Positions 41,350 to 50,827 are shown, counted from the first letter of the stretch. The stretch: DNA of 64,000 nucleotides from an uncultured bacterium (GCA_950022495.1 CATLLJ010000004.1:47730-111729); one strand, 5' to 3'. A program made the numbers and translations. Notes: generated by a model from the letters alone, not told the origin.

Positions 41350-41670
41350 TTAAGGACATTCCGGAGGGTCGAGTCTTGATAAGCATAAAGGACATCTTAA
41401 CGGTAATTTCTTTTTGTATTTGAAAGTTCCGCCGCATTTAGGGCAAAGATAGTCTTTCTTTTTTGTTGCGATGATAAAAAGAATAATACCCCCGATAATT
41501 GAACCTATTATTGTGCCGATAATAACTATGTAAATAATCAGTGAAAATACAAAGGAATAAATTTTGTATGGATAATAAATAGCCATATCAACATCTGTAT
41601 AAATTGGTGTTGGTGTTTTTGTGCAGGTTGAATGAGGATTTACTTGACGAGTTACAACAGGTGCTGTCAT
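41350..41670 (-). CDS. Small membrane protein with C-terminal zinc ribbon, 106 aa
   Basis: AAAGGGAAAG precedes the ATG. Short polar N-terminus (MTAPVVTRQVNPHSTC), two hydrophobic stretches about residues 34-67 (FSLIIYIVIIGTIIGSIIGGIILFIIA) and a zinc ribbon CPKCGGTFKYKKKLPLRCPLC. First gene of a four-gene run in which every product carries a Cys-pair motif. Confidence 0.85.
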   Translation of the reverse strand: MTAPVVTRQVNPHSTCTKTPTPIYTDVDMAIYYPYKIYSFVFSLIIYIVIIGTIIGSIIGGIILFIIATKKKDYLCPKCGGTFKYKKKLPLRCPLCLSRLDPPECP

Positions 41671-41723
41671 ACTTTCCCTTTATATTCTATTTTATTATTA
41701 TAACATATAATGCAAAAGTATGC

Positions 41724-41729
41724 TATAAT
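41724..41729 (+). promoter_or_regulatory. Extended -10 for ispF
   Basis: TGCTATAAT (TGn plus TATAAT at 41724-41729) lies 23 bases before the ispF ATG, with AAAGAAAGG between. Confidence 0.6.
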
Positions 41730-41751
41730 AGTAAAAGAAAGGTTTTTTTAT

Positions 41752-42243
41752 ATGTATAGAATTGGTATCGGTTATGATATTCATAAATTAATTGAAGGCA
41801 GGGATTTAATTATCGGCGGGATAAAAATTACGCACGAAAAGGGGCTTCTCGGACATTCAGATGCGGATGTTTTAATTCATGCAATAATTGATGCGATGCT
41901 CGGGGCACTTGCACTTGATGATATTGGAACTCTTTTTCCTGATACCGATCCAAAATATAAAGATATTGATAGCACAGTACTTTTGAAACATGTTTATAAT
42001 CTTGTTCAAGATAAGGGTTACGGAATTGTAAATATAGACAGCAATATTATTGCACAGGCTCCGAAAATGATGCCGTATATTCCTAAGATGAAAGAAGTAT
42101 TGTGTAAGATATTAGATATTTCGCCTGACGACTTTTCAATTAAAGCAAAAACGAAAGAGCAGCTTGATGCAGTCGGACAAAAACTTGCAATAGAAGCAAA
42201 TGCTGTTATATTACTCGAGAAACGTATGAAAAAAATGTATTAA
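41752..42243 (+). CDS. ispF: 2-C-methyl-D-erythritol 2,4-cyclodiphosphate synthase
   Basis: Fifth step of the MEP isoprenoid pathway. The start at 41752 gives MYRIGIGYDIHKL (metal-binding D8 and H10) and 163 residues; the track start adds 14 codons over the promoter. Further motifs: GHSDADVLIHAIIDAMLGALALDDIG and the C-terminal KAKTKEQLDAVG. ispD is in the window too, at 54813, but not adjacent. Confidence 0.96.
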   Translation: MYRIGIGYDIHKLIEGRDLIIGGIKITHEKGLLGHSDADVLIHAIIDAMLGALALDDIGTLFPDTDPKYKDIDSTVLLKHVYNLVQDKGYGIVNIDSNIIAQAPKMMPYIPKMKEVLCKILDISPDDFSIKAKTKEQLDAVGQKLAIEANAVILLEKRMKKMY

Positions 42244-42245
42244 AG

Positions 42246-42274
42246 AAAGTCGTCTGTTAAAGACGACTTTTTTT
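42246..42274 (+). terminator. Rho-independent terminator after ispF
   Basis: AAAGTCGTCT and AGACGACTTT around GTTAA, then T5. It lies between the convergent ispF and creD genes. Confidence 0.9.
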
Positions 42275-42281
42275 AATTGTT

Positions 42282-43469
42282 CTAATTATTTTCACTGTAC
42301 CAGTCGATATTTCTGGTTACATACATTATTACTGCTATTATTATGAATAAACCTAAACTTCCGAACAGTAATGATAAATCCTGCAAGGTTAATAGAATAT
42401 ATAAGAAAGCATATAATACTGTCATAATTCCAGCTATAACAAACGTAAATAATAAATTTTTACCTTTTGTTATGACAAAATATGTATATAGGCTTATTAA
42501 ACTTAAAATCATCAGTGTGGATATAATATATGCATATAAAAATGGTATAAATTCAGACAAAGATACAAGTAAAAGATAAAATATCAGCATTGCAATGCCC
42601 ATCATTAAATATTGAAGAGGATGGATAGGGTATTCTTTTTTAGAAGTAATTTCAAAGATAAAGTAAGCTAAAAATGTCAGAACTAAAAACAAGAAGGCAT
42701 ATTTGACGGCTCTTATTGCCATTCTATAATTATCAACAGGAGTTAAGAATGATACAGTCAAACATGGTATATCCAGATTGGAACTTGCTATTGACGGAAT
42801 ACTCCATTCTGCTTCAAATTTATTCTTTTCGATTTTTCTTGATACAGGCAAAAAATCACCTTCAAAACTTGGATTGTCCCAGTTGCCTTTGATGGTCATT
42901 TTATTGTTTTCACCATCAGGAACCATATTAAAACTATTCAAACCCCTTATTTTGTATTGAACCTCAAACGGTATAGTTGAAGCTGAAGTAGTTAAGTATT
43001 TAGAATATTTTATATTATTATTTGTTTCCAGATTTCCGTTTAATAATTTGAATTTCGGTTTTTCAATAAAACCTTTAGAATCACTTACATTTAAATCCAA
43101 ATCTGCTTTTATATTTTTTAATACTCCTGCCGGATTTTTAAAATTTCCTTTAACTGTAATTTCAGCAGTATAAACCGGAACGGTAAAAATTCCTTTTTTT
43201 CTTAATTCTGTTTGGATATTAACATTTGTATTATAATCTTGCGGTTTTAAATGTTGATACATAGAATTATCTTTAACAGGAATATTTAAACTTAAAGTTG
43301 GTGCATTTATTTTTTGTACACCTGCCCAGGATGTGCTTATATTGTTAACAGCCTCTTCTTTGTATGATTCGCGGCTTGTTACAATACCTGCAAGAAATCC
43401 TATTGGGATGAGTAAAACTAATAATACCCCCAATATTACACAAAATTTTTTCATTTTAGACTTTTCCAT
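42282..43469 (-). CDS. creD: CreD-like inner membrane protein
   Basis: A strong AAGGAGG precedes the ATG. One N-terminal membrane helix (about 7-28), a periplasmic beta-rich domain beginning with the family signature REEYKEEAVNNISTSWAG-like block and TLSLNIPV, and several C-terminal helices (from about 255). This matches CreD/COG4452, known in enterobacteria from the CreBC regulon. No creB or creC is nearby. 395 residues, slightly shorter than E. coli CreD. Confidence 0.88.
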   Translation of the reverse strand: MEKSKMKKFCVILGVLLVLLIPIGFLAGIVTSRESYKEEAVNNISTSWAGVQKINAPTLSLNIPVKDNSMYQHLKPQDYNTNVNIQTELRKKGIFTVPVYTAEITVKGNFKNPAGVLKNIKADLDLNVSDSKGFIEKPKFKLLNGNLETNNNIKYSKYLTTSASTIPFEVQYKIRGLNSFNMVPDGENNKMTIKGNWDNPSFEGDFLPVSRKIEKNKFEAEWSIPSIASSNLDIPCLTVSFLTPVDNYRMAIRAVKYAFLFLVLTFLAYFIFEITSKKEYPIHPLQYLMMGIAMLIFYLLLVSLSEFIPFLYAYIISTLMILSLISLYTYFVITKGKNLLFTFVIAGIMTVLYAFLYILLTLQDLSLLFGSLGLFIIIAVIMYVTRNIDWYSENN

Positions 43470-43607
43470 AATACCTCCTTGTGAGTTGTATTAAATTTTA
43501 TTATACACATTATTACCCGATTGGGTATAGCCAAGTGTCTATTAAATTTAAACATCACAAATTTAGCTTGTTACAAGCCTATTCGCGGAGTTCATAGAAA
43601 TGTAAAT

Positions 43608-44429
43608 CTACATTTCAGAAACGTCAGGTAAATCAATTCTTTTTAATCTTTGTTCTATACGCCTGTACCATTTCAGGTGTTGTTTGAAAAGAATTTTGTA
43701 GTCATCAATATTTCCCTGAGAAATATTTCTGAATTGTTCATCGCAGATTTCTGTCAATTTTGCTTCTAAGAATTTTGTATAATCTTTTCGTTCAATATTA
43801 GGGTCAGTTAATTCAATACGTTTACCAAAGTCTACAATAACTTCCGGTCTGTTATCTCTCAAAAAACAATAATCAATAGAAACAGGAATTAAATTAACTT
43901 TGCCGTGTTTTTTAACTGCATTTTGTGCAATATAAGTCAAACCTGTTTGGAATTTAAACGGACGAAAATGAGGCGGTCTGATAATTCCTTGAGGGAAAAT
44001 ACATAGAACATTTCTCAAATCACTCAACAAATCTACTGAATATTGAAGAGCTTTAATTGCAGATTGAGCAGATTTTTTATTAACTGAATATGCACCACCG
44101 CGTCTTAGTAATGGAAATCTGTTAAGTTCTTCAACCATTAAACGGATTTCTTTATGACAAATTCTGTGGGTAATATTGTATAATACAATTCCGTCCCACC
44201 AGTTGCAATGTGGTGCAAAAAGAATTGTCGGATATTTTTCATCACGTTCTTTATAATTTTCTACACCATTATATCTGAATGCATAAAATCTGTTTTGAAG
44301 CATATTAAAAAAGAATAAACTTGCAATAGTTAACCAAAAACGATTTGTTTTTGCCGGTTTAAACTTTTCTTCTTTATTTCTAAGTTTTGTCGGTGGAATG
44401 TCCGAATATAATTTTTCCTTAGTTGCCAT
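43608..44429 (-). CDS. PlsC-type lysophospholipid acyltransferase family protein
   Basis: Likely 1-acyl-glycerol-3-phosphate acyltransferase or a related glycolipid acyltransferase. The H-x4-D active site is in FAPHCNWWDGI, with the FPQGIIRPP block corresponding to the FPEGTR motif, here with Gln in place of Glu. One hydrophobic helix near 29-42 would anchor it. 273 residues. GGGGTAA precedes the ATG. The exact acceptor is unsure. Confidence 0.85.
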   Translation of the reverse strand: MATKEKLYSDIPPTKLRNKEEKFKPAKTNRFWLTIASLFFFNMLQNRFYAFRYNGVENYKERDEKYPTILFAPHCNWWDGIVLYNITHRICHKEIRLMVEELNRFPLLRRGGAYSVNKKSAQSAIKALQYSVDLLSDLRNVLCIFPQGIIRPPHFRPFKFQTGLTYIAQNAVKKHGKVNLIPVSIDYCFLRDNRPEVIVDFGKRIELTDPNIERKDYTKFLEAKLTEICDEQFRNISQGNIDDYKILFKQHLKWYRRIEQRLKRIDLPDVSEM

Positions 44430-44642
44430 AAATATATTTTACCCCAGTAACATTAAAAATAAAACTTTCGATTAAGAAAACTTAACTTTTTAATAATAAT
44501 CTTCTCAAATTAAAAAAGCAAGTTAAACAGTTGGACAAAAATAAAAACTTTGTTCAGGTCAATTATAATTGATATTATCATTAGTGCAATGTGCTTAGTT
44601 TATGTTATACTTTTTTTGAGGATAAATGGAGTAAAATAAAAT

Positions 44643-47150
44643 ATGAAAGAAAGTTATTTTCCACAAGAAATAGAAAAAAAATGGCAGGGTATTTGGGAAG
44701 AAACCAGAGCTTTTAAAACTTTGGATGAATCAGATAAACCTAAATACTACGCATTATCAATGTTTCCGTATCCGTCAGGAAAACTGCACATGGGACACGT
44801 TAGAAACTATACAATTACAGACGTAATTGCAAGATTTAAAAAATCAAACGGATTCAATGTTTTACATCCGATTGGATGGGACAGCTTCGGGCTTCCTGCT
44901 GAAAACGCTGCAATGAAACACAATGCAGACCCTGAAACATGGACAGATGAAAACATTGCTTATATGACAAAACAATTAAAAATGTTAGGTCTGTCTTATG
45001 ACTGGGATAGAGAGGTTACAACCTGTAAGCCTGATTATTACAAATGGACACAGTGGTTGTTCTTACAACTTTATAAAAAAGGTTTAGTTTATAAAAAAGA
45101 AGCCGCAGTTAACTGGTGTAACGAATGCGGTACTGTTCTTGCAAACGAACAGGTAATCGACGGCAAATGCTGGAGATGCGACAGCGTTGTTGAGAAAAAA
45201 TACTTATCTCAATGGTTTATTAAAATCACGGAATATGCCGATGTATTATTAGAAGATTTGGATAAACTTCCGGGATGGGGCGACAATGTTAAAACAATGC
45301 AGGCTAATTGGATTGGTAAATCTAAGGGGGCAATTTTTAAATTCCCTGTAGTTGATGCTCCAAACGGTGAAGAAATGTATGTTCCTGTTTATACAACAAG
45401 ACCTGATACAGTATTCGGTATAACATACCTTGTTGTAGCACCTGAATACAAAGATATTGAAAAACTTACAACTGCTGAAAATAAAGATGCAGTAGAAGAA
45501 TACAGAGCAAACGCACGTAAAATGACTGAAATCGAAAGACTTTCAACTGATCGTGTAAAAACAGGTGTTCCTCTGGGAACTCATTGCCGCAATCCGTTCA
45601 ATGGCGAAATTTTCCCTCTATGGACAGCAGATTATGCATTGGTTGAATACGGAACAGGTGCAGTTATGGCGGTTCCGACTCACGACGAACGCGATTTTGA
45701 TTTCGCTAAAAAATACAATATGCCAATGAAAGTTGTTATTGAGCCATCAACCCCTCACCCTAACCCTCTCCCACAAGGGGCGAGGGAACTTACCGAAGCT
45801 TACACAGAACCTGGTGTTCTTGTAAATTCAGGCGAATTCAATGGAATGAAAAATAACGAAGCTAAAAAAGCTATTACAAAATGGGCAGTTGATAAAGGTT
45901 TTGGAGAATTCAAAACACAATACAGACTTCGCGACTGGTTAATTTCACGTCAAAGATACTGGGGTGCTCCGATTCCTGTTGTATATTGCGACAAATGTGG
46001 AATTCAACCTGTGCCGGAAGACCAATTACCGGTAATGCTTCCGAAAGATGTTGACTTCTCTGTTGCAGGTAAATCTCCAATTACAACTTCAAAAACATTT
46101 AAAGATACAGTTTGTCCTGTTTGCGGCGGACACGCAGTTCGTGAAACAGATACAATGGATACATTTGTATGTTCAAGCTGGTATTATTTGAGATACGCTG
46201 ATGCTAATAATTCAGAAAAATGTTTTGACAGAGACACAGTAAATCACTGGTTACCTGTTGACCAATATGTCGGCGGTATTGAACACGCAATTCTTCACCT
46301 GTTATATTCAAGATTTTTCACAAAAGCATTGCGTGATTGCGGACTTTTAGATTTTGATGAACCGTTCAAAAATCTTTTAACACAAGGTATGGTTCTTAAA
46401 GACGGTGCTAAAATGTCAAAATCTAAAGGCAACACTGTTGACCCTGATGAAATCTTTGAAAACTATGGTGCTGATACTGCAAGATTATTTATTCTTTCAG
46501 ATTCTCCTCCTGCAAGAGATTTTGACTGGTCAGATGCAGGGGTTGAAGGCTGTTATAAATTCTTGAACAGAGTTTGGAGACTTATTTCAACAAATGCTCA
46601 AAACATAACACTTGATTACAAATTGAACTTCCCGCTTGAAAAATCAAATGATGATTTAGTTAGAACAGTTCATATTGCAATTAAAGGAATTACAAATGAT
46701 ATTGCGAATGATTTCCAATTTAATACAGTAATTTCTAAATATCGTGAACTTACAAATGCAATTTATGATTGGCAGTCTAAAAAGTCTGAGTTAAATGAAG
46801 AAGACAAACAGGTATTGAGTTTTGCAATAGTATCATTGATGAAACTTATGTCACCTGTTGCAGTTCACTTAACAGAAGAAGCCTGGCATGAGTTGGGCGG
46901 TGAAGGTTCTATCCATGAACAACCATGGTGCAAATGGGATGAAAACCTGGCAAAATCAAGTTCAATAACTTTAGTTGTTCAAGTTAACGGAAAAGTTAAA
47001 GATAAAATTGAAGTTGATGCAGGTTTAAGTCAGGATGAAATGAAACAAGTTGCTTTAAACAGTGAAAAGATTAAAGCACAAACTGACGGTAAAACAATTG
47101 TTAAAACAATTGTTGTTCCGGGAAAACTTGTTAATATCGTTGTTAAATAA
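44643..47150 (+). CDS. leuS: Leucyl-tRNA synthetase with an in-frame repeat insertion
   Basis: Class I synthetase with HMGH at 49-52 (GKLHMGHVRN) and KMSKSKGN in the C-terminal part of the catalytic domain, the CP1 editing domain in the middle (TTRPDTVFGITYLVVAPE; VPTHDERDFDFAKKYNMP), zinc-type Cys (WCNECGTV ... CWRC) and a C-terminal VQVNGKVKDKIEVD. 835 residues. Between VVIEPS and LTEAYTEPGV the protein contains TPHPNPLPQGARE, encoded by a known style of palindromic repeat. No T-box leader is seen. Confidence 0.97.
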   Translation: MKESYFPQEIEKKWQGIWEETRAFKTLDESDKPKYYALSMFPYPSGKLHMGHVRNYTITDVIARFKKSNGFNVLHPIGWDSFGLPAENAAMKHNADPETWTDENIAYMTKQLKMLGLSYDWDREVTTCKPDYYKWTQWLFLQLYKKGLVYKKEAAVNWCNECGTVLANEQVIDGKCWRCDSVVEKKYLSQWFIKITEYADVLLEDLDKLPGWGDNVKTMQANWIGKSKGAIFKFPVVDAPNGEEMYVPVYTTRPDTVFGITYLVVAPEYKDIEKLTTAENKDAVEEYRANARKMTEIERLSTDRVKTGVPLGTHCRNPFNGEIFPLWTADYALVEYGTGAVMAVPTHDERDFDFAKKYNMPMKVVIEPSTPHPNPLPQGARELTEAYTEPGVLVNSGEFNGMKNNEAKKAITKWAVDKGFGEFKTQYRLRDWLISRQRYWGAPIPVVYCDKCGIQPVPEDQLPVMLPKDVDFSVAGKSPITTSKTFKDTVCPVCGGHAVRETDTMDTFVCSSWYYLRYADANNSEKCFDRDTVNHWLPVDQYVGGIEHAILHLLYSRFFTKALRDCGLLDFDEPFKNLLTQGMVLKDGAKMSKSKGNTVDPDEIFENYGADTARLFILSDSPPARDFDWSDAGVEGCYKFLNRVWRLISTNAQNITLDYKLNFPLEKSNDDLVRTVHIAIKGITNDIANDFQFNTVISKYRELTNAIYDWQSKKSELNEEDKQVLSFAIVSLMKLMSPVAVHLTEEAWHELGGEGSIHEQPWCKWDENLAKSSSITLVVQVNGKVKDKIEVDAGLSQDEMKQVALNSEKIKAQTDGKTIVKTIVVPGKLVNIVVK
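45747..45794 (+). repeat. Palindromic repeat inserted in-frame in leuS
   Basis: ACCCCTCACCCTAACCCTCT followed by CCCACAAGGGGCGAGGG is the widespread 'TPHPNPLPQG' repeat, here about 40-48 bases and in frame. The stem CCCTC/GAGGG and CCCCT/AGGGG are visible. Confidence 0.85.
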
Positions 47151-47157
47151 TAAATTG

Positions 47158-47186
47158 AATCGGGTTAGATATCATCTAACCCGATT
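47158..47186. terminator. Bidirectional terminator
   Basis: AATCGGGTTAGAT and ATCTAACCCGATT form a perfect stem between the convergent leuS and GNAT genes; T run on the plus side. Confidence 0.9.
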
Positions 47187-47187
47187 T

Positions 47188-47778
47188 TTATAATAAATGT
47201 TTAAAAAATTTTTTAATAGCATTCCAATTAACAATATGCTCTTGAGGTAGATTTTTGCCTATTTGTAAATACATACAAAGTTCACCGACTTTTAACCAGT
47301 GCACATTCTTTTTATATTTTATACATTTATCTAAATATTTATTCACTTTAGAATTATTTGATTTGAAACCAAGTTTTCTGTAAAAAACATGAGGAGGTCT
47401 GTAAGGATTAAAAATACTGCTTGCGACAAGATGAATTCTACCATGACAACCTTCATTTTTACTTTCGTTTTTTGCTAAATTTATAAAGGTAGTTCCAATA
47501 TTTTCATTAGAATAATATGAATGAAGTTCATCAATAAAAAATGATTTGTAATCATCGTTAATGGGGTAAAAAGATTTTCTTATATTTTTGCGGCAAACCA
47601 TTGGACCGGCAATCATTTTACCAAGATATCTGCCTGTTTTTGTATCACACATTCGATACTCGTGTGAATTAAAATCTGCTGCAGTAACTACATCTTCATA
47701 TACAATTCTAACTACAGGTTGTTTGTATATCAATCTTTCAGGAACAGATCTTTGAATTGTGCTTGCAAAATTATTCAT
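47188..47778 (-). CDS. GNAT-like acetyltransferase, 196 aa (tandem copy 2)
   Basis: The central part IGTTFINLAKNESKNEGCHGRIHLVASSIFNPYRPPHVFYRKLGFKS matches the GNAT motif A and B layout (acetyl-CoA loop, then HVFYRKLGF). It lies seven bases after its paralogue. The acetyl-CoA loop is less canonical here (IGTTFI rather than RRGLGT), so activity may differ. AGGAAT precedes the ATG. Substrate unknown. Confidence 0.75.
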   Translation of the reverse strand: MNNFASTIQRSVPERLIYKQPVVRIVYEDVVTAADFNSHEYRMCDTKTGRYLGKMIAGPMVCRKNIRKSFYPINDDYKSFFIDELHSYYSNENIGTTFINLAKNESKNEGCHGRIHLVASSIFNPYRPPHVFYRKLGFKSNNSKVNKYLDKCIKYKKNVHWLKVGELCMYLQIGKNLPQEHIVNWNAIKKFFKHLL

Positions 47779-47785
47779 AATTACA

Positions 47786-48382
47786 TTATTCCTGCACTTT
47801 GTTTCTTAAACTAAAGTAGTGTGAGATTGATTTTATTATTCTTTTTAAAAGAGGGGTTTTATCTTTAATTTCATACTGAATTGGCGGATAAAACATAGGC
47901 ATAGTCTTAAAATCCATATAAGTTGCATTTTTACCTTGTTGTACAAATACATCAAGTTGTTTGTCTATACTCCGACGACCTGTGTTCATGCCGAATTTTT
48001 TGTAAAATACATGAGGGACCTCTTCCTCATTTTTTAAATTACTTGCCTCTACATGAAATCTGCCGTTGTAGCCTAATTGTTCACTATATTTTGTGGCAAA
48101 GTTTAATAATACGGTTCCAAGTCCTCTTCTTGGATGATCCATTGAATCCAGATAGGATATATATAATGAGTTTACCCATCCCATATCTCGTCTGTAAACT
48201 TGTTCCGGATAGCAATACATAACAGCTTTTTCTTTAGGATTTTTTGTAGAAACTGCTGTAAAGCAATCCTCATTTAGACCCGAAGAGTATTTAGTAGTAT
48301 GTTTAAAAATGAAATGGTCGGGTATTTTTTGTAAAGATTGTCTTGTTATAAAATAATTTTTTGGATATTTACATTTTAACAT
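47786..48382 (-). CDS. GNAT-like acetyltransferase, 198 aa (tandem copy 1)
   Basis: Contains RRGLGTVLLNFATKYSEQLGYNGRFHVEASNLKNEEEVPHVFYKKFGMN, the acetyl-CoA binding R/Q-x-x-G-x-G/A-like loop and the HVFYKKFG motif. The N-terminal part is Lys/Tyr-rich. No ribosome-binding site is visible before the ATG. The downstream gene 47188-47778 is a clear paralogue with a similar plan. Confidence 0.8.
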   Translation of the reverse strand: MLKCKYPKNYFITRQSLQKIPDHFIFKHTTKYSSGLNEDCFTAVSTKNPKEKAVMYCYPEQVYRRDMGWVNSLYISYLDSMDHPRRGLGTVLLNFATKYSEQLGYNGRFHVEASNLKNEEEVPHVFYKKFGMNTGRRSIDKQLDVFVQQGKNATYMDFKTMPMFYPPIQYEIKDKTPLLKRIIKSISHYFSLRNKVQE

Positions 48383-48476
48383 TATGATTTATAGAAAACA
48401 TATAAAAATAATTTTTGTTATAATAAAAAATTTTGTTAAAAAATAATAATATTCAGTCAGAAAAGATATTTTAGAG

Positions 48477-48482
48477 TATAAT
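48477..48482 (+). promoter_or_regulatory. -10 element for the murC operon
   Basis: TATAAT 44 bases before the TTG start of murC; a weak TTCAGT lies 19 bases upstream. Confidence 0.5.
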
Positions 48483-48525
48483 TATAAGAAGAAGTAGAGA
48501 TTATAAATAGTTAGGGAATAAAATT

Positions 48526-49935
48526 TTGAAAAAGAAATATCATTTTATCGCAATAGGCGGAGTAGGAATGAGCGGACTTGCAAAATACTTACTGCAAAAC
48601 GGTTTTGAAGTTTCCGGCTCAGATATAAACGACAGTAAATATGTTCAAAACGTAAAAAAATTAGGTGCAAAAGTCTTTATCGGGCACGATGAAAATAATC
48701 TTCCTGATGATTGCATAGTAGTTGCAAGTACAGCAATCCGCGAAAGCAATCCTGAAATGCAAAAAGCAAAAAGATTAGGACTGCCAATTTACCATCGTTC
48801 TGATTTATTAGCGGAAATTTCCAAAAATGAAGAGTATTTTATCGGTTATTCAGGAACCCACGGGAAAACAACAACCAGCGGACTTTGTTCTTACGTAATG
48901 GAAAAAGCAGGACTTAAACCATCATATATTGTTGGCGGTATTATTCCGGAAATTAACGCTAATGCTAATGCTGCACTGGATAAAATTTTTATCGCTGAAC
49001 TTGATGAGAGCGACGGAACAATTGTAAAATATTCTGCAAATCTTGTTGTTGTTAACAATTTGGAACCTGACCATTTAGATTTTTATAAAAACGGTCTGGA
49101 TTCTATTCTGGAAACTTTTGAAACATTCTTATCTAATATCAGAGAAAATGGTATTGTTCTTGCAAATACTGATAACGAAGGTGTAAAAAGGCTTGTTAAG
49201 TATTATACAGAGCACGAACTCGGGCATAACGCAAAATTTATGACATATTCTATCGGCGGAAATACTGACTATTGTGCAAAAAATATCAATTATGCAGAAG
49301 ATTTTACAACCTTTGATATTATGTATAAAGGTGAATTACAAACAACATTAAAAATATGCCTGAAAGGTGTTCATAATGTTTATAATTCGCTTGCTGTATG
49401 GGCATCACTGCATATTGCAGGAATTGATATGGGATTGGTAAACAAACACTTTGCAACATTCAGCGGAATGGGAAGAAGATTTCAAAAAGTCGGCGAGTTT
49501 GACGGAATTTCAATCTATGACGATTACGCACACCATCCGACAGAAATTAAAGCAACTTTATCTTCTTCAAAATCATTTAAAAACAGAAATGTTATCGCTG
49601 TATTTCAGCCGCACAGATACACAAGACTGCAAAATCTTTGGAATGAATTTATGGGTGCCTTCTCTGATGTAGACAGAGTGGTAGTAACAGATGTTTATGC
49701 AGCATCTGAAGATCCGATTGAAGGTGTAAATTCTCTTGCTTTCACAAACGAATTGAAAGAAAAAATTGAGGTTCCTTGCGAAAATATTTCAGGCGACATC
49801 AAAGAAGTTGCGAAAAAATTATTCCCGACACTAAAATCCGGTGATATTGTAATCGGATTAGGTGCAGGAACCATCACAAACCTTGGCAAAGAATTGTTGG
49901 CTTTAAATGAGGAGAGAGTCAAAGTTGGAAAATAA
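48526..49935 (+). CDS. murC: UDP-N-acetylmuramate-L-alanine ligase
   Basis: Adds L-Ala to UDP-MurNAc in peptidoglycan precursor synthesis. It starts with TTG (TTAGGGAA upstream) and reads MKKKYHFIAIGGVGMSGLA. The ATP-binding GTHGKTTT is at residues 110-117; ELDESDGT, NLEPDHLDFY and DDYAHHPTEI follow. 469 residues. First gene of a tightly packed murC-murB-ddl-ftsQ-prenyl synthase-lepB run. Confidence 0.97.
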   Translation: MKKKYHFIAIGGVGMSGLAKYLLQNGFEVSGSDINDSKYVQNVKKLGAKVFIGHDENNLPDDCIVVASTAIRESNPEMQKAKRLGLPIYHRSDLLAEISKNEEYFIGYSGTHGKTTTSGLCSYVMEKAGLKPSYIVGGIIPEINANANAALDKIFIAELDESDGTIVKYSANLVVVNNLEPDHLDFYKNGLDSILETFETFLSNIRENGIVLANTDNEGVKRLVKYYTEHELGHNAKFMTYSIGGNTDYCAKNINYAEDFTTFDIMYKGELQTTLKICLKGVHNVYNSLAVWASLHIAGIDMGLVNKHFATFSGMGRRFQKVGEFDGISIYDDYAHHPTEIKATLSSSKSFKNRNVIAVFQPHRYTRLQNLWNEFMGAFSDVDRVVVTDVYAASEDPIEGVNSLAFTNELKEKIEVPCENISGDIKEVAKKLFPTLKSGDIVIGLGAGTITNLGKELLALNEERVKVGK

Positions 49936-50827
49936 TTCTGAAAAAAACTTTGATATAAAAATTCATACGACATTCAAAATCGGCGGTAAAATCGCAGAAG
50001 TATTTTTTCCTGAAAATATAGACGAATTTATTAAAATTTTGGATGAAAATGAAGACATAGAAGTATTCGGAAATCTTTCTAACACACTGGTTTCAAGTAA
50101 TGGTTACGAGGGCAGAATTATCCTTACAACAAAAATGGATAACGTAACAATTGAAGGAAATAAAATAATTGCCGACTGCGGAATAAAAGGACCGAGGCTT
50201 GCCCAGCTTGCTTGCAGTAAAGGATTGTCAGGATTTGAATTTATGATTGGTTTCCCCGGTTCTATTGGCGGAGAAGTTTTCATGAACGCTTCTGCAAATT
50301 CACAGGCAATCAGTGACAAATTAACAGCAGTTACCTGTTATTCAAAACAGCTTGGAATTGTTAAATATTCAAAAGAAGAAATGAATTTCGGCTACAGAAG
50401 TTCTAGATGCCAGAACGAAGATTTGATTGTTTTGCAGGCAGAATTTGAACTTGATGAAAAAAATCCGATTGAAATTCAGGCTCGAATGAATGATAATTTA
50501 AAATTTCGCAAATCTCATCAGCCTTTGTTATCACTTCCAAACTGCGGCAGTATATTTAAAAATCCGGACGGTGATTCTGCAGGACGACTTTTGGATTCTG
50601 TCGGTGCAAAAGAAATGAAATGCGGCGGAGTCAGAGTTTGGGAAAGTCATGCAAACTTTATTGTTAACGATAAAAACGGCACTTCCGCTGATGTTTTGAA
50701 TTTAATGTTCCAAATGTACACAAAAGTAAAAGAAACTTATAATATAGAATTAAAACCTGAAATAGTTTTTTTAGGCGGAAAAAATAAAAAGGAAAATGAA
50801 ATATGGCAGATATTGAACAAAAAATAG
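49925..50827 (+). CDS. murB: UDP-N-acetylenolpyruvoylglucosamine reductase
   Basis: FAD enzyme reducing UDP-GlcNAc-enolpyruvate to UDP-MurNAc. I favour the TTG at 49925 because GAGGAGAGAG lies six bases before it; the ATG at 49907 (track) lacks a site. Motifs: TTFKIGG, GIPGSIGG-like FPGSIGGEVFMNA, FGYRSSRC and GSIFKNPDGDSAGRLLD. 300 residues. Overlaps the end of murC and the start of ddl. Confidence 0.95.
   Translation: MENNSEKNFDIKIHTTFKIGGKIAEVFFPENIDEFIKILDENEDIEVFGNLSNTLVSSNGYEGRIILTTKMDNVTIEGNKIIADCGIKGPRLAQLACSKGLSGFEFMIGFPGSIGGEVFMNASANSQAISDKLTAVTCYSKQLGIVKYSKEEMNFGYRSSRCQNEDLIVLQAEFELDEKNPIEIQARMNDNLKFRKSHQPLLSLPNCGSIFKNPDGDSAGRLLDSVGAKEMKCGGVRVWESHANFIVNDKNGTSADVLNLMFQMYTKVKETYNIELKPEIVFLGGKNKKENEIWQILNKK

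Noticed and set aside
44450-44640. T-box leader upstream of leuS
   Set aside because: No AGGGTGGNACCGCG-like T-box sequence or specifier hairpin; only an AT-rich promoter region.
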